Assembly: GCF_000283155.1 (NCBI RefSeq)
Contig: NW_004454170.1
Span: 10,931,594 to 10,995,593, forward strand
Length of the DNA: 64,000 nucleotides
Direction of reading: 5' to 3'
DNA from: Ceratotherium simum simum
Lineage: Eukaryota; Chordata; Mammalia; Perissodactyla; Rhinocerotidae
A model generated the notes under the pieces. It was not told where the DNA came from. It worked only from the letters and a program-made list of their open reading frames with translations, and did no database searches. Within the stretch, counting starts at the first letter, position 1; every line of letters starts with the position of its first letter. The position numbers and the translations under genes were made by a program. This document shows positions 21,350 to 31,945 of the stretch, in pieces.

Positions 21350-21520
21350 CCTCCTAATGGTCCTAGGAAGAGGATTGATTGGTCAAGGGCCATCTTCTTA
21401 CTTTTATAAATCGGAGAACAGAGAGCTTGCATAGAATAGCTAGTAAGTGGCATAACTATGCCTAAAACCCAGGTCTCTTTGCTCTCAGATCATTGTGTTT
21501 TCTATTACATTATACCATCC
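21350..21520 (-). mobile_element. MIR SINE, antisense, decayed
   Basis: 'cttttataaatcggagaaca', 'gaatagctagtaagtggcat' and 'aaaacccaggtctctttgct' follow the order of a complemented MIR core and head. Similarity is moderate. Confidence 0.55.
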
Positions 21521-22102
21521 ACTAGTCTTCCAAGATTTTGTTGGTCATATGAGATAGAGAATTTTTGTGAGCTAAAAAAAGGGAATTGGCCCTGCTCCCC
21601 AGAGGCTGGAGGTTATCAGACAATGGGCTAAACGATGGGCAGAAAGATGGAATTCACATGTGTTTTTGTCTTATTTCTGTGATAAGAGTACTGTGTATGT
21701 GTGTGTGTATCCCAGCCAAAAGGGGGTAACTTTACAAAATGCAAATTTTTGTGAAGGATTAGAGAAACTTCTGGTACCCTCTTGACTTGGGAAGACCATT
21801 TGCCATATGCATTACTGTCTGTTATATTTCTTGGGGGCAGGCAAGAGAAATTGATGCTTTACTTCTAGGAAATGTGAAATGTAGGAGAGCCAATGATACC
21901 ACAGCAATCCGTTTATGCAGCTGTGGGTATAAATCTTTTGCTGGTAGGTAGCATTCTATTATCAGAAAACCTCTCTTTCAAGGAAAGGTGACTAAGATAA
22001 GCTACATTTACCCTTAAGGAATGGGAGGAGGAAGAGGAGCATCCAGAAATGGAGGTGGAAACGATCAGAGAGGTAGTGGAATGCAGCATTGGAGAATTTG
22101 TG
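21521..22102. other. Single-copy-like sequence
   Basis: Contains a short TG-rich stretch near 21690-21710. Nothing else recognised. Confidence 0.35.
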
Positions 22103-22470
22103 GTTGTTAGTGCTGTCAGTCGATTCTGACTCCCAGCGACACCGTGTACAGGAAGGGGTCTTTTTGTGCCATCCTCTCACCTTCTGGCGCTATATCAGAT
22201 AATGCTCCACTGCTATTCATAGGGTTTTCATGGCTAATTTTTTGGAAGTGGGTGGCCAGGTCTTTCTTCCTAGTCTATCTAGTCTGGAGGCTCCGCTGAA
22301 ACCTTCCACCATGGGTGACCCTGCTGGTATTTGAAATACCAGTGTCATAGCTTTCAGCATCACAGCAACACGTAGCCACTGCAGTATGACAATCAACAGA
22401 TGGGTGGCGTGGCTCCCTGACCAGGAAATGGCCCTGGGCCTCAGCAGTGAGTGTGCCAAATCTTAACCAC
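22103..22470 (-). mobile_element. SINE with RTE (BovB-like) tail, antisense
   Basis: The left end reads 'ttgttagtgctgtcagtcga' and 'ttctgactcccagcgacacc', the complement of the 3' tail typical of RTE/BovB-mobilised SINEs (GGAATCGACTCGACGGCACTAACAAC type). The interior has 'atagggttttcatggctaat' and 'gtatttgaaataccagtgtc'. On the minus strand the head reads 'gtggttaagatttggcacac', a tRNA-like start. A horse element of this kind (SINE2-1_EC) is known to me by name, and I infer this is the same or a relative. Confidence 0.7.
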
Positions 22471-22530
22471 CAGAACTCCAGGGCTCTTAATTTGAGAATT
22501 AAGGGGCACTTAAAGAAGGAAAAGTCAGCG

Positions 22531-22973
22531 TGTCAAAAGCTGAATGTTCTGGAAGCATATCCTAAAAAGAAGATTAATGTCCAAGAGGTTTTTAGGGAGT
22601 GTTTTCAGAATCAACACCGTAGACGATAAAGGAAAGAAGCAGGACTGGGCAGAGGGAGACGTTGAGCCATGAGGCAATCTCAGCTGAGGCCTAGATGACA
22701 TATGAGAGGTCTGAAGCAGGGATGACCCTTTAGAGATGTTCCAAGTTGGGGTGAGGGGACTGAGCCTTTATTCCCCCATGCTGATTAGTCATAGTAAGAG
22801 GGCTGCTCTGGGAAGGGGGTGTGACCTTGGGCGAGAGAGCTTTTGTCAGCTGAGGCTATTCCCAAAGGTGGCTGACAGCCTAGGTCTGTCTGCTGGCCGC
22901 GCTCCTGGCAGCTGGGTGGTGGTGAGTCATTCCTGAAGGGGGATCTGGGCAGTGCATTACAGTGTCCACTACA
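22531..22973 (-). mobile_element. LTR copy A (downstream LTR on the minus strand)
   Basis: On the minus strand it would start 'tgtagtggacactgtaatgc' and end near 'cttttgaca', giving TG...CA ends. The position matching the TATA box of copy B reads 'ggggaataaaggctc' here, and the place of the polyadenylation signal has decayed to 'ctaaaaacc'. It lies about 60 bases from the RTE-tailed SINE. Confidence 0.55.
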
Positions 22974-23487
22974 GTCCACCCCTGTGCCCCTCAGGACCAC
23001 TTCATGTATGTTCTGGGAGCAGCTCCTCCGGGATTCAATGGGTATGAATCTCTTCCTGAGGAAAACTTGGAAAAGGAGAATTAGTGGGACAAAGTACAGC
23101 CCCCACCACTGCAGCTGCTCTCGGGGCCATACCTGATACTCCTCCTCTCCCTTGTCATGTCCTAGGTTCCCTTTACCATCAGCTAGTACTTCTGCTGGTC
23201 TTGTTGGCTTAGCAGTTGCCATGGCTCAAACCCTTATCCCTGAGAGTCTGAGCCACTGGACACCATGCCCTTCTTAGATGAGGGCTGCTGTACTTGTTAT
23301 TTACTGTCAAAAATGGGCAAGAGAGAGCCAAGAGATGCCCAAGAGCATCCCCTCGATGCCGAACATATTCTTCTCTGCCCCTGTTCTGTACCAACAGCTC
23401 TACCTCCTCCTGAAGATCAGTGTCAATTCCCTTGTCCAGATGGTAACTCCCCTTCTTGACTGTGCATCCTTCCACACAAGACCCCAA
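22785..23487 (-). pseudogene. Internal open frames of the ERV-like element
   Basis: Two minus-strand frames, 23209-23487 (92 codons) and 22785-23222 (145 codons), overlap by a few bases. The second includes one hydrophobic stretch of about 15 residues and runs into LTR copy A. I recognise no retroviral domain. They could be residual internal sequence or chance frames; the second cannot be a complete gene because its end is inside the LTR. Confidence 0.3.
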
Positions 23488-23807
23488 AGTGCCAATTACT
23501 CATGCTAAGTCTTTTGTTATCTTTTTAAAGCCTCAGTTGAACTTCCCAAGAGCCACCAAATTCCACTGTCCTTATAATCACGTTTCTCGCCACATTTCTC
23601 AAATACCTGATGCATCGCCCCAGCTAGTGCATCCCCCTTCACCAGCACATCAACTCTTTTCAGCAAGTAAGAAAGTTGTGACATGGCACTGCAACCTCGT
23701 GCCAGGGGCTCTCTGTGCTTGGCCCACCACCAGGGATGGGGTCCTTGTTGGCCAGCTGGCAGGAGATTCAGTCCAAATTCTCACTTCTTATACCAGCAGT
23801 CACACAT

Positions 23808-24236
23808 GGGATCCCCAGAGAGCAGACTCAGATAAAGATGATGTGTAGGCGGTTTATTACTCTTTGGAGTAATAACTTTAAAGGGAGGTTAATGAAACAG
23901 GGTTAGGCAGAGGGAGAAGTGAGGCTGTGCTGAAGTTACAGCCGAGGCCTCAGAGGACTCTATGGGGAACTCCAAAGTGGGTGTGTGCGTTCAGAGATTT
24001 CCTGAGTTGGGGCAAGAGAGACAGGACTTTATACCCTTGTATCAATAATTCAGTGGATGTGGGCCGCCCCAAGGAGGGGGCATGGTCTTGCGCAAGGCAG
24101 CTCTCTTCAGCTTAGACGATCCCCAAAGGGGGCTGAGAGCCAAGTGTTGTCTGCAGTCAACACTCCCGGCAGCGTGGGGTATAAGACCTTCATTCCTGTT
24201 GGGGGACCTGGGTGGTCAGTGCACGACTGATTCCCA
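23808..24236 (-). mobile_element. LTR copy B (upstream LTR on the minus strand)
   Basis: Minus-strand signals are better kept than in copy A: a TATA-like 'ggtataaag' (plus-strand 24028-24036) and a polyadenylation signal AATAAA (plus-strand tttatt at 23853-23858), followed by 'gagtctgctctctggggatc', an LTR-end-like stretch. A 9-bp perfect stem with a 4-base loop at 23854-23875 overlaps the polyadenylation signal. Left and right edges are approximate. Confidence 0.55.
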
Positions 24237-24884
24237 AGGTATAAAATGATCAGAGAAGATGAGGATTGAGATAAAAAGTCATGGGATTTGGTACTCACAA
24301 ATCCCAATGACTTCTGAGTTACTGGATTGAGGGGATCCCCAAAAGAGGAATGTAAAAAAGCAAAAAAGAGAAAATTATGGGTTTCAGGTTGTTTCTTGTC
24401 AATGTTTCAATTGAAATTGAATAAGAAATGAAAATTAAACCAAAGGTATTAGAATTCAGAGTTACAAACTGGTAGACTAGATATATCTCACAGTCTTATT
24501 TTGTCTGTACAATTTTAATCATTAGAAAATTTTATAAAAAAATGTGAATGTCTAGCTTTTCTTGGAAAATCAGAGGTTCAGGTAACACTAAGCCCGTACT
24601 CTTGTGAGGCAGTAATGATTTGAGCTGAATGATTTGCTTCTACTCAATGGAGCAGGCACTCTCCAGTTGGCCATAGTCCCCACCCCTCCCTATTGTACCT
24701 TACTCATGTACTACTGCTGAGTCTCTGTGGGGACTTGAGTTTGCAACCTCTGTTTTTGCTGCTTTGTGAATTGTGATAATGATTTAGCACTCACTTAATG
24801 TATCATTGGGTTTTACTAACTATGGGAGTTATATGGGATTTTATATTAATTCATAAATTAGAAATATTAATGAAGGATTTCCAT
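24237..24884. other. AT-rich single-copy sequence
   Basis: No repeat recognised with confidence; no gene. Confidence 0.35.
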
Positions 24885-25575
24885 TTTGCTGGGCCTCTAG
24901 GCCCTGAGGTACAGTGGTGAGCAAAAGGGGCAGTCTCCCTCTTACATTCTAGTGTGGAGGCAGACATTAAACAAGCTAATCAATTAATGAACCATAATTT
25001 CGAAGAGTTTTAAGAAAAGATGAAGAAAAGATCAACAATGTTGTAAGGGCAGATGAAGAAAACCCAGCAGGGAGCTGTGAAAGAGTGTGAGTACTGGGGT
25101 TAGGAGAGGGAGTAGAGGCCAATGAGAAGCCAGGCAAGGATTTACATATAACAAGAGGAAGCCAACCAGGCAGCGATCTGGAGGTGGGGCCAAGCCTGGC
25201 AGACAGAGGGTCCAGCAAGGGCACTGGCCCAGAGGTAGGCATGGACTCGAGGTGCTCAAACAGCAGAAAGAAGGCCAGTGTGGCTGGACACAGTGAGGAG
25301 GCAGGCAACTGAGTCAGAGAGGCCGGTTGGGCCTGCCCAGGAGAGCTATAGAGAGGAGCCTGAGAAATTTGCATTTCACTTTAAGAAAAACAGTAAGTCA
25401 CTGGAAGGTTTTTAGCTGGGGAGATATATGATCTGCTTTGTGTTTTCAACAAGGTCACTCTGCTGCTGTGTGGAGGATGAATTTTCAAGGGGACCAGGGG
25501 AGGAAGAAGGGAGACCAGTTAGGAGGCTACCACAATAGTCCAGGCGAGAGGAAAATGGTTTGTAAAGTCAGGAAT
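24885..25575 (+). repeat. GA-rich old dispersed repeat, long copy
   Basis: The most complete copy of a repeat that I know from many mammalian loci but cannot name. Landmarks in order: 'acagtggtgagcaaaagggg' (24911), 'cttacattctagtgtggagg', 'aaggccagtgtggctggaca' (25271), 'taagtcactggaaggttttt' (25394), 'aaggtcactctgctgctgtg' (25452) and 'gggagaccagttaggaggct' (25509). It is not coding. Confidence 0.6.
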
Positions 25576-25905
25576 ACTTCCCAGGAAAGGTTTATAATCA
25601 AGTCAGGAAAATAGGATGCACATACAGGCATACACACAGCAAATACACATAAGAAAGAGTTCAGATTGCGTATCGCAGAGCCTTGAGCACACCAGGTTGG
25701 AGGGAAGGCTAATAAGTCCTAAGGGGAGAGCTGTTGGGAAAGTTTTCATGGAGGAGGTGAGTTTGGAGTTAAAGGAGAGGCAAGGGAAGGGCCCTGAAAG
25801 AGAGGAGGGGAAGGCATTCCAGGTAAGGGGAAAGATGTGAGCAAAGGTCCAGCGTAGGCAGGAACTAGTGCAGGGGAGTGAGGAGAGTGCGGCTGGGCTG
25901 GGGTG
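25576..25905 (+). repeat. Second GA-rich old repeat fragment
   Basis: 'ttttcatggaggaggtgagt' then 'aaggcattccaggtaagggg' and 'gatgtgagcaaaggtccagc' match the middle of the same repeat family, out of order relative to the preceding copy. It is therefore a second copy or a rearranged piece. Confidence 0.5.
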
Positions 25906-25911
25906 TGCTAT

Positions 25912-25920
25912 GGGGGGGGG
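25912..25920 (+). repeat. G homopolymer
   Basis: Nine G in a row; potentially length-variable. Confidence 0.8.
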
Positions 25921-25954
25921 CAGTGGAGGAAGTCAGTAGGCAGCTTAGACCTAC

Positions 25955-26421
25955 ACAGTCCAATGTGGTGACCACTAGCTACCTGTGTCTATTGAGCTCT
26001 TGAGAGATGGCCAGTGCGATTGAGGAAGTGAATTTTAAATTAAATTTAATTTAAATTCATTTAAATTTAAAAATTGAAGCAGTAGGACTATTTTTTTCCA
26101 TTAAACAAAACTTCACTGTTTCGGTAGGATTGCATTTGACTTTAAGCATTGAAAAATTAGCATCCAAACTGAGATGCGCTGTATGTGTAAACTATACACC
26201 AGATTTCAAAGGCTTGGCACCCAAAAAAGTAAAATATCTCATTAATCATTTTATATTGATTACATGTTGAAATGATAACATTTTTAAAATAATAAATAAC
26301 ATAAATAAAATATGTTATTAACATTAATTTCATCCCTGTTTTACTTTTTAATATGTGATTATTAGAAAATTTAACATTACATGTGACTCCCATTGTATTT
26401 CTATTTGACAGCATTGCTCCA
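25955..26421 (+). mobile_element. DNA transposon (MER-type, hAT-like), about 470 bp
   Basis: Left end 'acagtccaatgtggtgacca' and right end complement 'gagcaatgctgtcaaatag' are related terminal repeats of the CAGTGCTGTCCAATAG type. The interior has the AT-rich alternating stretch at 26033-26075 and 'gagatgcgctgtatgtgtaa' (26171), 'aaaatatctcattaatcatt' (26232), and 'ttacatgtgactcccattgt' (26377). I recognise the whole as a known non-autonomous mammalian DNA transposon but not its name. The left end seems to lack a few terminal bases. Confidence 0.75.
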
Positions 26422-26559
26422 GAGAGCCGAGGTGAGGAGCTCCTATCTTTCTAATCTGACAATTTAGAGTTGACTTGTAATCAAGGTCCTCAAGTAGTCA
26501 TTGCTTACCCCAATCTTTATAACAACAACAATCCATTAATAAATCACGTCCTCTAATAC
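26422..26559. other. Short single-copy stretch
   Basis: Nothing recognised. Confidence 0.25.
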
Positions 26560-26665
26560 TACGAGTTAGCATTTGTTTAGTGTTTATGTGTATAGTGCTG
26601 TTCTAAGTACTCTCAGTATAGAAATACATGGACGTTTAATCCTCAGTGCAACAGACTCCATAGAG
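26560..26665 (-). mobile_element. MIR SINE tail fragment, antisense
   Basis: 'agttagcatttgtttagtgt', 'agtgctgttctaagtactct' and 'tttaatcctcagtgcaacag' are the complement of the MIR 3' half. The head side is missing or replaced. Confidence 0.55.
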
Positions 26666-27740
26666 TCTTTGGCCTGGTTGACCAAATGGGACGCATTACT
26701 CCTGCTGGGAAGGGCTGGGCAGGGCCAGGGGCAAGGTGCTGGAAGGCAGAGAAGGGCTGGCACAGAAGCCCGCGGGAGGCAGGGGAAGATGTCAGCGTGA
26801 AGCCCGTTTCACTTGGAAAAGTGGCCTGGGGCTAGATTTTGTTGAAAACAATCTTGGCCTTCTTGACCTTTGGGGGGTGGGGTAATACATCAGAAACATC
26901 AAATAGAAGAAGGAAGAGAGCCATTCCAGAACAATGCTTCTTTATTTCCCATCTTAAACTGTGAAAAGAGAAATTTCCTGTTTATGAAAAGAAAATTGGA
27001 CTCCGTTCTGGGGCTGCGACGACACCACAAACCCCGGCTCCCAGACTCGTCCTCTTCTTTGCCTTTGCTCTCAGGGTAAAGCTCCATCGTAATCTGTGTC
27101 ATACAGAGTGACACAAATGTACACATGTGGCCTCACACACAGACCCAGACATGGGCACGTGGGTCAAAGAACTCCCTTTGCCTTCCTGCTAAAATTTCCA
27201 CCTCCAACCATTGTACCCTGGAGGGAATGACCCATGTTGGGTTGACGACAGCGACTTCCTCTTGCAGCCTCCAAAACACAGTGGATACTTGCTCTCCAGT
27301 CCCCAGCGGGGCATCAGGGCAGAGGAAAAGGTGATGAAACAGCCCCTTGTCCATTTCTCCTCATTGTTGTGGAGAGAGGACATTACAATGCATTTCCTCT
27401 GCAAAGAGCAGGCGGGAGAAAGGAGCAGACAGGCGCACAGGTGTCCCCTTCCTGACCATGAATGGCGGGGACGCAGACAATCCGTCTCTCCACACTCTCC
27501 TCGGCTACTTTCAGAAGCCAATGGCTTTATCCTGCGAGCCCCTCCACTCGTGCCTTGTTCAGGACACAAAGCAGCTGCTCTGCTGACTTCTCGCTGGATG
27601 TGCACAAGGTCTTTAGCTGGGGAGTCACGGAGAAGCCAAAGTTGCACAGAGTGCTTACACTACGATGTCGAACCATGGTACAGTCTCAGTATTCAACCAT
27701 TTATGATCTACCAAAATGGTAATTTCATAGATTTTTAACT
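26666..27740. other. Single-copy-like sequence with overlapping open frames
   Basis: No repeats recognised. A plus-strand frame of 175 codons (27211-27738) and a minus-strand frame of 152 codons (27189-27647) overlap. 'cttcctcttgcag' at about 27252-27264 and 'gaaaaggtgatg' near 27325 could be read as splice sites around a 70-base exon, but no protein is recognisable and such pairs are common by chance. I do not call a gene. Confidence 0.35.
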
Positions 27741-29160
27741 TAATAATATCTGAAACTGTGTGTGCCTTAGTCTAGGGGGAGCTTTCACATTTTATAGTGC
27801 TCCCTGAACGACACGGCAAAATGCCCAGTTCCCCAAGATTTTTGTTATATTGAAGGTGCTTTTTTTCTTTTAAATCCTGGAAAGAAAGGCAGAAGTGTAG
27901 AGAGAAAAGAACACGGAAAAATAATTGTAGGAGGTAAATTAGTTATAAACGTCAGATAGTTTAAGATTGAGTTATGAAAATGGTAGAAATTGGCAAAGGC
28001 TGGCTTGATCAGCAGGATGAAGACAGTATCACAAAGAAAGCTGGAAAGCTATGAAGAGGGGTTGGAAAGGCTTAGGACAACTTACTAAAGAGAAATAAAG
28101 AATTTTCTGCCCCTCTTTGGTCGTGCTCTGGGGTGACGCCTCAGGGACTGTCCCGTGGGCTGATGGGGGTCAGTGTGAGAGTGTGGTTCGATGGCCATAC
28201 AAGCTCCTGTGCTCCAGTAGTCCAGTGAGAGGTGATTGTCTTCTCATCTTTAAGGGGCTTTCTCTGCCAGCTTTGTACATGGGGTCCAGGTGAGGAAGAG
28301 ACCAGAGTAAAACTGGCCACTGAAGCAACACGTTTTACATGAGTTTGGCTACAATGGAATGAAGGGTCAGCTTTTCACTGTGCACAACGTATCAACACAT
28401 ATCCCCTTTGTCAGGAAGTGGACCCTTGGGTGAGAGTGCCCTGCTGCTCAGCTGGTGGGCTTTTCCATCACTCATGGTTTGATCTTTTAAATTATTTTGG
28501 CTAATCATTCCTTAGCTTTGGAAATCGACAGCTGATCATAACACTTTACTTCTGAAGAATCCATATGCTTAAATGATTTGGCCTCATAATTTTCATTCTC
28601 TTGTTCTGTCAATTACTTAGGAAATCTTTCTCAAATCTAGCGCTACGCCATGAGCAGAAGGCACAATTTTTGCCCTTGTGAAGTCAAATATTGAGATACA
28701 TATTAAGTAAAACAATGAGAGAATTATCAGGGAAGAAGATGTGCTTTAAGTGTTCGACACTTATGTTCGACACCCTGCCCCTCTCAGCCAGGGTGGCCAC
28801 ATGGACAGAGCACAGTGACGGGGCTGAACAGGGGCATCGCTCCAAGGTGAGCCAAAGCCAGTGTCAGGATAGACAGTTCAAACCAAGTTATTGATTAGAG
28901 GCTGCGTGGACTGACAGCCAAGGAGGATGGCACATCTGAACAAGGTAACGGAAGCATGTTGGGTATACTTTTTCTTTAGCATGTAGATGTTTAAATATTT
29001 TTTTATGATTAAATCTATTTTTCCTTTGTGGTTTCTTTCATTGCTTTTAGGTTTAGAAAATCCTTTCCCATTCATATATTTAGAAAACAGATAAATATTC
29101 ACTTGTGTTTTCTTCTAGATAAGAAAATATAAAACTGATGTTTGAATATCTAAGTGATAT
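27741..29160. other. AT-rich single-copy-like sequence
   Basis: No interspersed repeat recognised. The part at 28450-28680 is dense in ATTA/TAAT-like cores and could be a constrained element. No gene. Confidence 0.35.
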
Positions 29161-29836
29161 CCTTCCTAAGACGTGGAGAGATGCAGGTCGGTGCTCAGGC
29201 ACAAGTCAAGAACAGATTCGTGGGTTTGGGCCTCATCAGCCAGTGTAGGAGTAACGGAAGCAGGGCCAAGTCCACGTCTGGGAGAGGAAATCTCTCTGGG
29301 CATTAAGAGGAAGATGACCCAAAGAAGAAAACAAAGACAGGCCAGGCAAGAGGACCCAGGAGCGAGCGTTGTAGAAACCACGAGGAGGGGATTTGACAAG
29401 AAAGGATAAATACCCATACCCAGGTTAGCGGACAATCCATTTTGATGATGCTATAGGAAGGGGAAATCGAAGATCAGAGAGACTCCATGAGTAAGTTACT
29501 CAGAGGGTCAGCAGCTGTTGGGGACGAGCATTGGGTGCAGAACTGGGGCAGCTCTGACTTCTACACTATTTAGGAGTTCACTGGTCTGTTTCACCCGTAC
29601 CTGCTGAATACTGAGAAGCCCAGAGCTGCTCTGACTGAAGGACCCAATTACTTTGTTGTTAATTAGGAAAGATACTAACAAAACAATGCAGGAAATAAAC
29701 AATGTAAAACCTAAAGGACACAGTGCTTTCCGGACCCTGAGAGTGAGCATCTCCTGAACACCTGCCCTGCTAAGTACAGAGATGGACTCACATGTAAGAA
29801 GCTAGGCTTTAAGAAGTCACCTTTCAATCTCAGGGT
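29161..29836. other. Unassigned, purine-rich at left
   Basis: About 29160-29420 has a purine-rich texture reminiscent of the GA-rich repeat but lacks its diagnostic phrases. The rest is unrecognised. Confidence 0.3.
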
Positions 29837-29912
29837 TAAAAAAAAAAAAAAAGTATCACAGAGTGATGGCTTGTCCCAAGATACATGAAAAAAACAAAAC
29901 AAAACAAAAATC
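29837..29912 (+). repeat. A-rich tract with AAAAC units
   Basis: A run of about 15 A at 29837-29851 and, after a short interval, 'aaacaaaacaaaacaaaaat' near 29889. Such tracts often mark the tail of a retroposed sequence, but I cannot identify a body upstream. Confidence 0.6.
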
Positions 29913-30220
29913 TTCTAGAAACACAATCTGTGAAATTCAGTTTTACCAGTGCCAGGAGAATATCCATGAGAGGAAGTATGTCTTTGTCCTTCAAAGCTGC
30001 AGATATTGTTATGACCCATCTTCTGTATTCCCTAGACATGGATGGGACAGTGGGAGAAGGTGCTGAGAAAGTCACACCATCCAAGAGCATCTATGTGGGA
30101 TGTCACCAGCTAGCTTAAAGGGTACAGGGTCTCGTGTTAACAAATAGAACTCTCTCTGTGCAAAGCCACTCAGCCCATCCAAAAAGTGAACCAGCTTTTA
30201 ACTCACCTAACAGGGCATTG
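29913..30220. other. Single-copy-like sequence
   Basis: Nothing recognised. Confidence 0.3.
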
Positions 30221-30375
30221 AGCTGTCTAGAGTTAGATCTAAATTCTAATCCCAGGTCTGCTACTGACTGTCTATGTGACCTTGGGGAAGTCACTTCCTT
30301 TCTTTGCGAACTCAGTTTTTCTAGCTATAAAATGAGCGGGTTGGACTAAATGATCTCCAATGGCCCCATTCAACT
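30221..30375 (+). mobile_element. MIR SINE, sense
   Basis: 'cccaggtctgctactgactg' (30252), 'tgtgaccttggggaagtcac' (30275) and 'taaaatgagcgggttggact' (30327) followed by 'aaatgatctccaatggcccc'. The last phrase is typical of MIR3/MIRb variants. The element is clear although the head is partial. Confidence 0.85.
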
Positions 30376-30639
30376 TTAGCAAGCTACAATTAAGGAAATC
30401 AAAAGACTAGGAAAAATCAGAACTCTCCTGGAAAAAACTGATTTTGAGATTCAGTATTTCAAAGCAGAAGAGAGCTTACTTTTAGAATCTTGTGACATTC
30501 TTAGATTGTTGTGATTTCCCCAAATTTCATGCGAACAAAATGCATGGTGTTTCATTTGCCCTGCTTGGTGTTTGGCAGTGGGTAGGAAGCTAGGATACCA
30601 GGGTAGCATGTTATTGTTTTGCACATTTATGATCGCTGG
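30376..30639. other. Single-copy-like sequence
   Basis: Nothing recognised. Confidence 0.3.
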
Positions 30640-31160
30640 TTGCATTTGTTGTAAACAACTCTGTTCTATTTAGGGAGCTGGTGATCAATAAGGCAGATAA
30701 TATTTTCATCATATTCAAAAAGACTAATGTTGTGAAGACAGCCTGTTGAGGGGGCCTCTGTTTTCTTAGCAGCTTCACAATTTCCTGCAGACTGTCTCCC
30801 ATCCAGGCTCTTTTCTTTGCTGGGTCTGTCCTCCGTTCCAAGCACCAGAAGAATCAAACCCAGTCATTTGTTGACGCTGGAGAAAAAAAAAAGTGTCATT
30901 TCTGGTAGAACGAGAGGAAAAAAAATCATGGCAAGATTTTCTTTTTCCATATTTCCAAACAGTGGGGGGAAAATAATGAAATGTTTGCCTTGAATTTTGT
31001 GTGGCTTTGGCTGCAGTGAAGAGAGAGTTTCTTGAAGGCAAAAATCTGTCTTTTGTCTTATTATTGCCATCTTCAGTCCCAGGAAAATCTGTTCTAGCTG
31101 GCGGTTTTGCATTATTACTTTTTTCCCTCAAATCTGTCGTTTGTACCAATTATGGAGTTT
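30640..31160. promoter_or_regulatory. Candidate conserved non-coding block
   Basis: Repeat-free AT-rich block with alternating purine and pyrimidine tracts, such as a run of 10 A at about 30884 and 'agtggggggaaaataatgaa' near 30961. No coding frame is credible. Proposed as possibly constrained, by texture. Confidence 0.25.
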
Positions 31161-31849
31161 CTTGACTCAAACATGGATTTGAAGGGCATGGTAAAGAAAG
31201 TGGTTATGACTCATAAAACAGATCAGAATTTTCTGCTGCTTCTCTCCCATTGCCTCCTCTTCACAGCGAAGTCTGGGGAGGCCCTGAACTGGCGTAGTGC
31301 TCAGGATTACAGCTGTAGGGGCGAAGAACGCTCAGCCACATCTCAGAAGCTCCCTCCTAATTTGGGCAGAAGACTCATGACAGTCCACACACCACGGGAG
31401 CATCACACAGGCCCCTCTCCACCCCCTTTGCCTTCATGAAAATCACTTTTTAAACAGACATAGAGGCGTGATGCATCATTATCATTCTGGTGGGATTCTC
31501 TTCTGGGAAAATAACTTGTTTTTCTACTCAGGCCTATGATAATGAGGGGCTGGAGATAGAGTGTGCCTGAATCCCTTCTCCTAACCCATTTCCCTGGAAC
31601 GCCTACATCTATTCTTTGCCTTTCCTTTCTTCCCTACAAAACCCAAAGTGATGAGACAGGTGTCTGTTTTAGGAGGTGGCAAAGCAAGAGCTTTCCCTAT
31701 CCATCTGCACCTTACGATCGTTGGGAACATCCCTCAATCTCCACCACCCCCACTGCTCCCTATTAACAAAATACTCGCCAGAATTTTGACTTGAATTTAT
31801 TATACATTTAAAATAAACAGTCATAGTGTGTACTTTTTTGATAAGATTA
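31161..31849. other. Single-copy-like sequence
   Basis: No repeat recognised. 'gtgatgcatcattatcattc' near 31470 is a notable AT-rich palindromic-like patch. No gene. Confidence 0.35.
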
Positions 31850-31945
31850 TTTTATTTAATGAGATAGTCTCAAACGTAATATCTGGTACATACTTGTGAT
31901 CCAGTAATATTTGTTAAGTGAATGAAAGAATGAATAAGTGGTAGG
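31850..31945 (+). mobile_element. L2 or MIR tail fragment, sense
   Basis: 'atctggtacatacttgtgat' then 'ccagtaatatttgttaagtg' and 'aatgaaagaatgaataag' resemble the terminal part of an L2 (or MIR) element. Too short to choose between them. Confidence 0.45.

Larger units (their letters stand above)
22531..24236 (-). mobile_element. Deleted endogenous retrovirus-like element with two LTRs
   Basis: Two related segments of about 430-440 bp, at 22531-22973 and about 23808-24236, are in the same orientation and share a string of collinear blocks, for example 'ggcagagggaga', 'gagttggggcaagagagaca' versus 'aagttggggtgaggggactg', and 'ccccaaagggggctgagagc' versus 'cccaaaggtggctgacagcc'. Transcription-type signals fit the minus strand. 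The roughly 830-bp interior has no recognisable gag, pol or env and is far too short for a full provirus. The two LTRs are clearly diverged, so this is old, or two separate LTR insertions. Family not named. Confidence 0.6.

Noticed and set aside
22092..22500. Target duplication 'gagaatt' around the RTE-tailed SINE
   Set aside because: The right copy is over 20 bases from the apparent SINE end and sits in a palindromic AT-rich stretch, so it is weak evidence. Kept only as something to test.
27189..27738. A 175-codon plus-strand frame with possible splice sites at about 27264 and 27325
   Set aside because: A comparable minus-strand frame covers the same bases, no protein family is recognisable, and such acceptor/donor pairs occur by chance.
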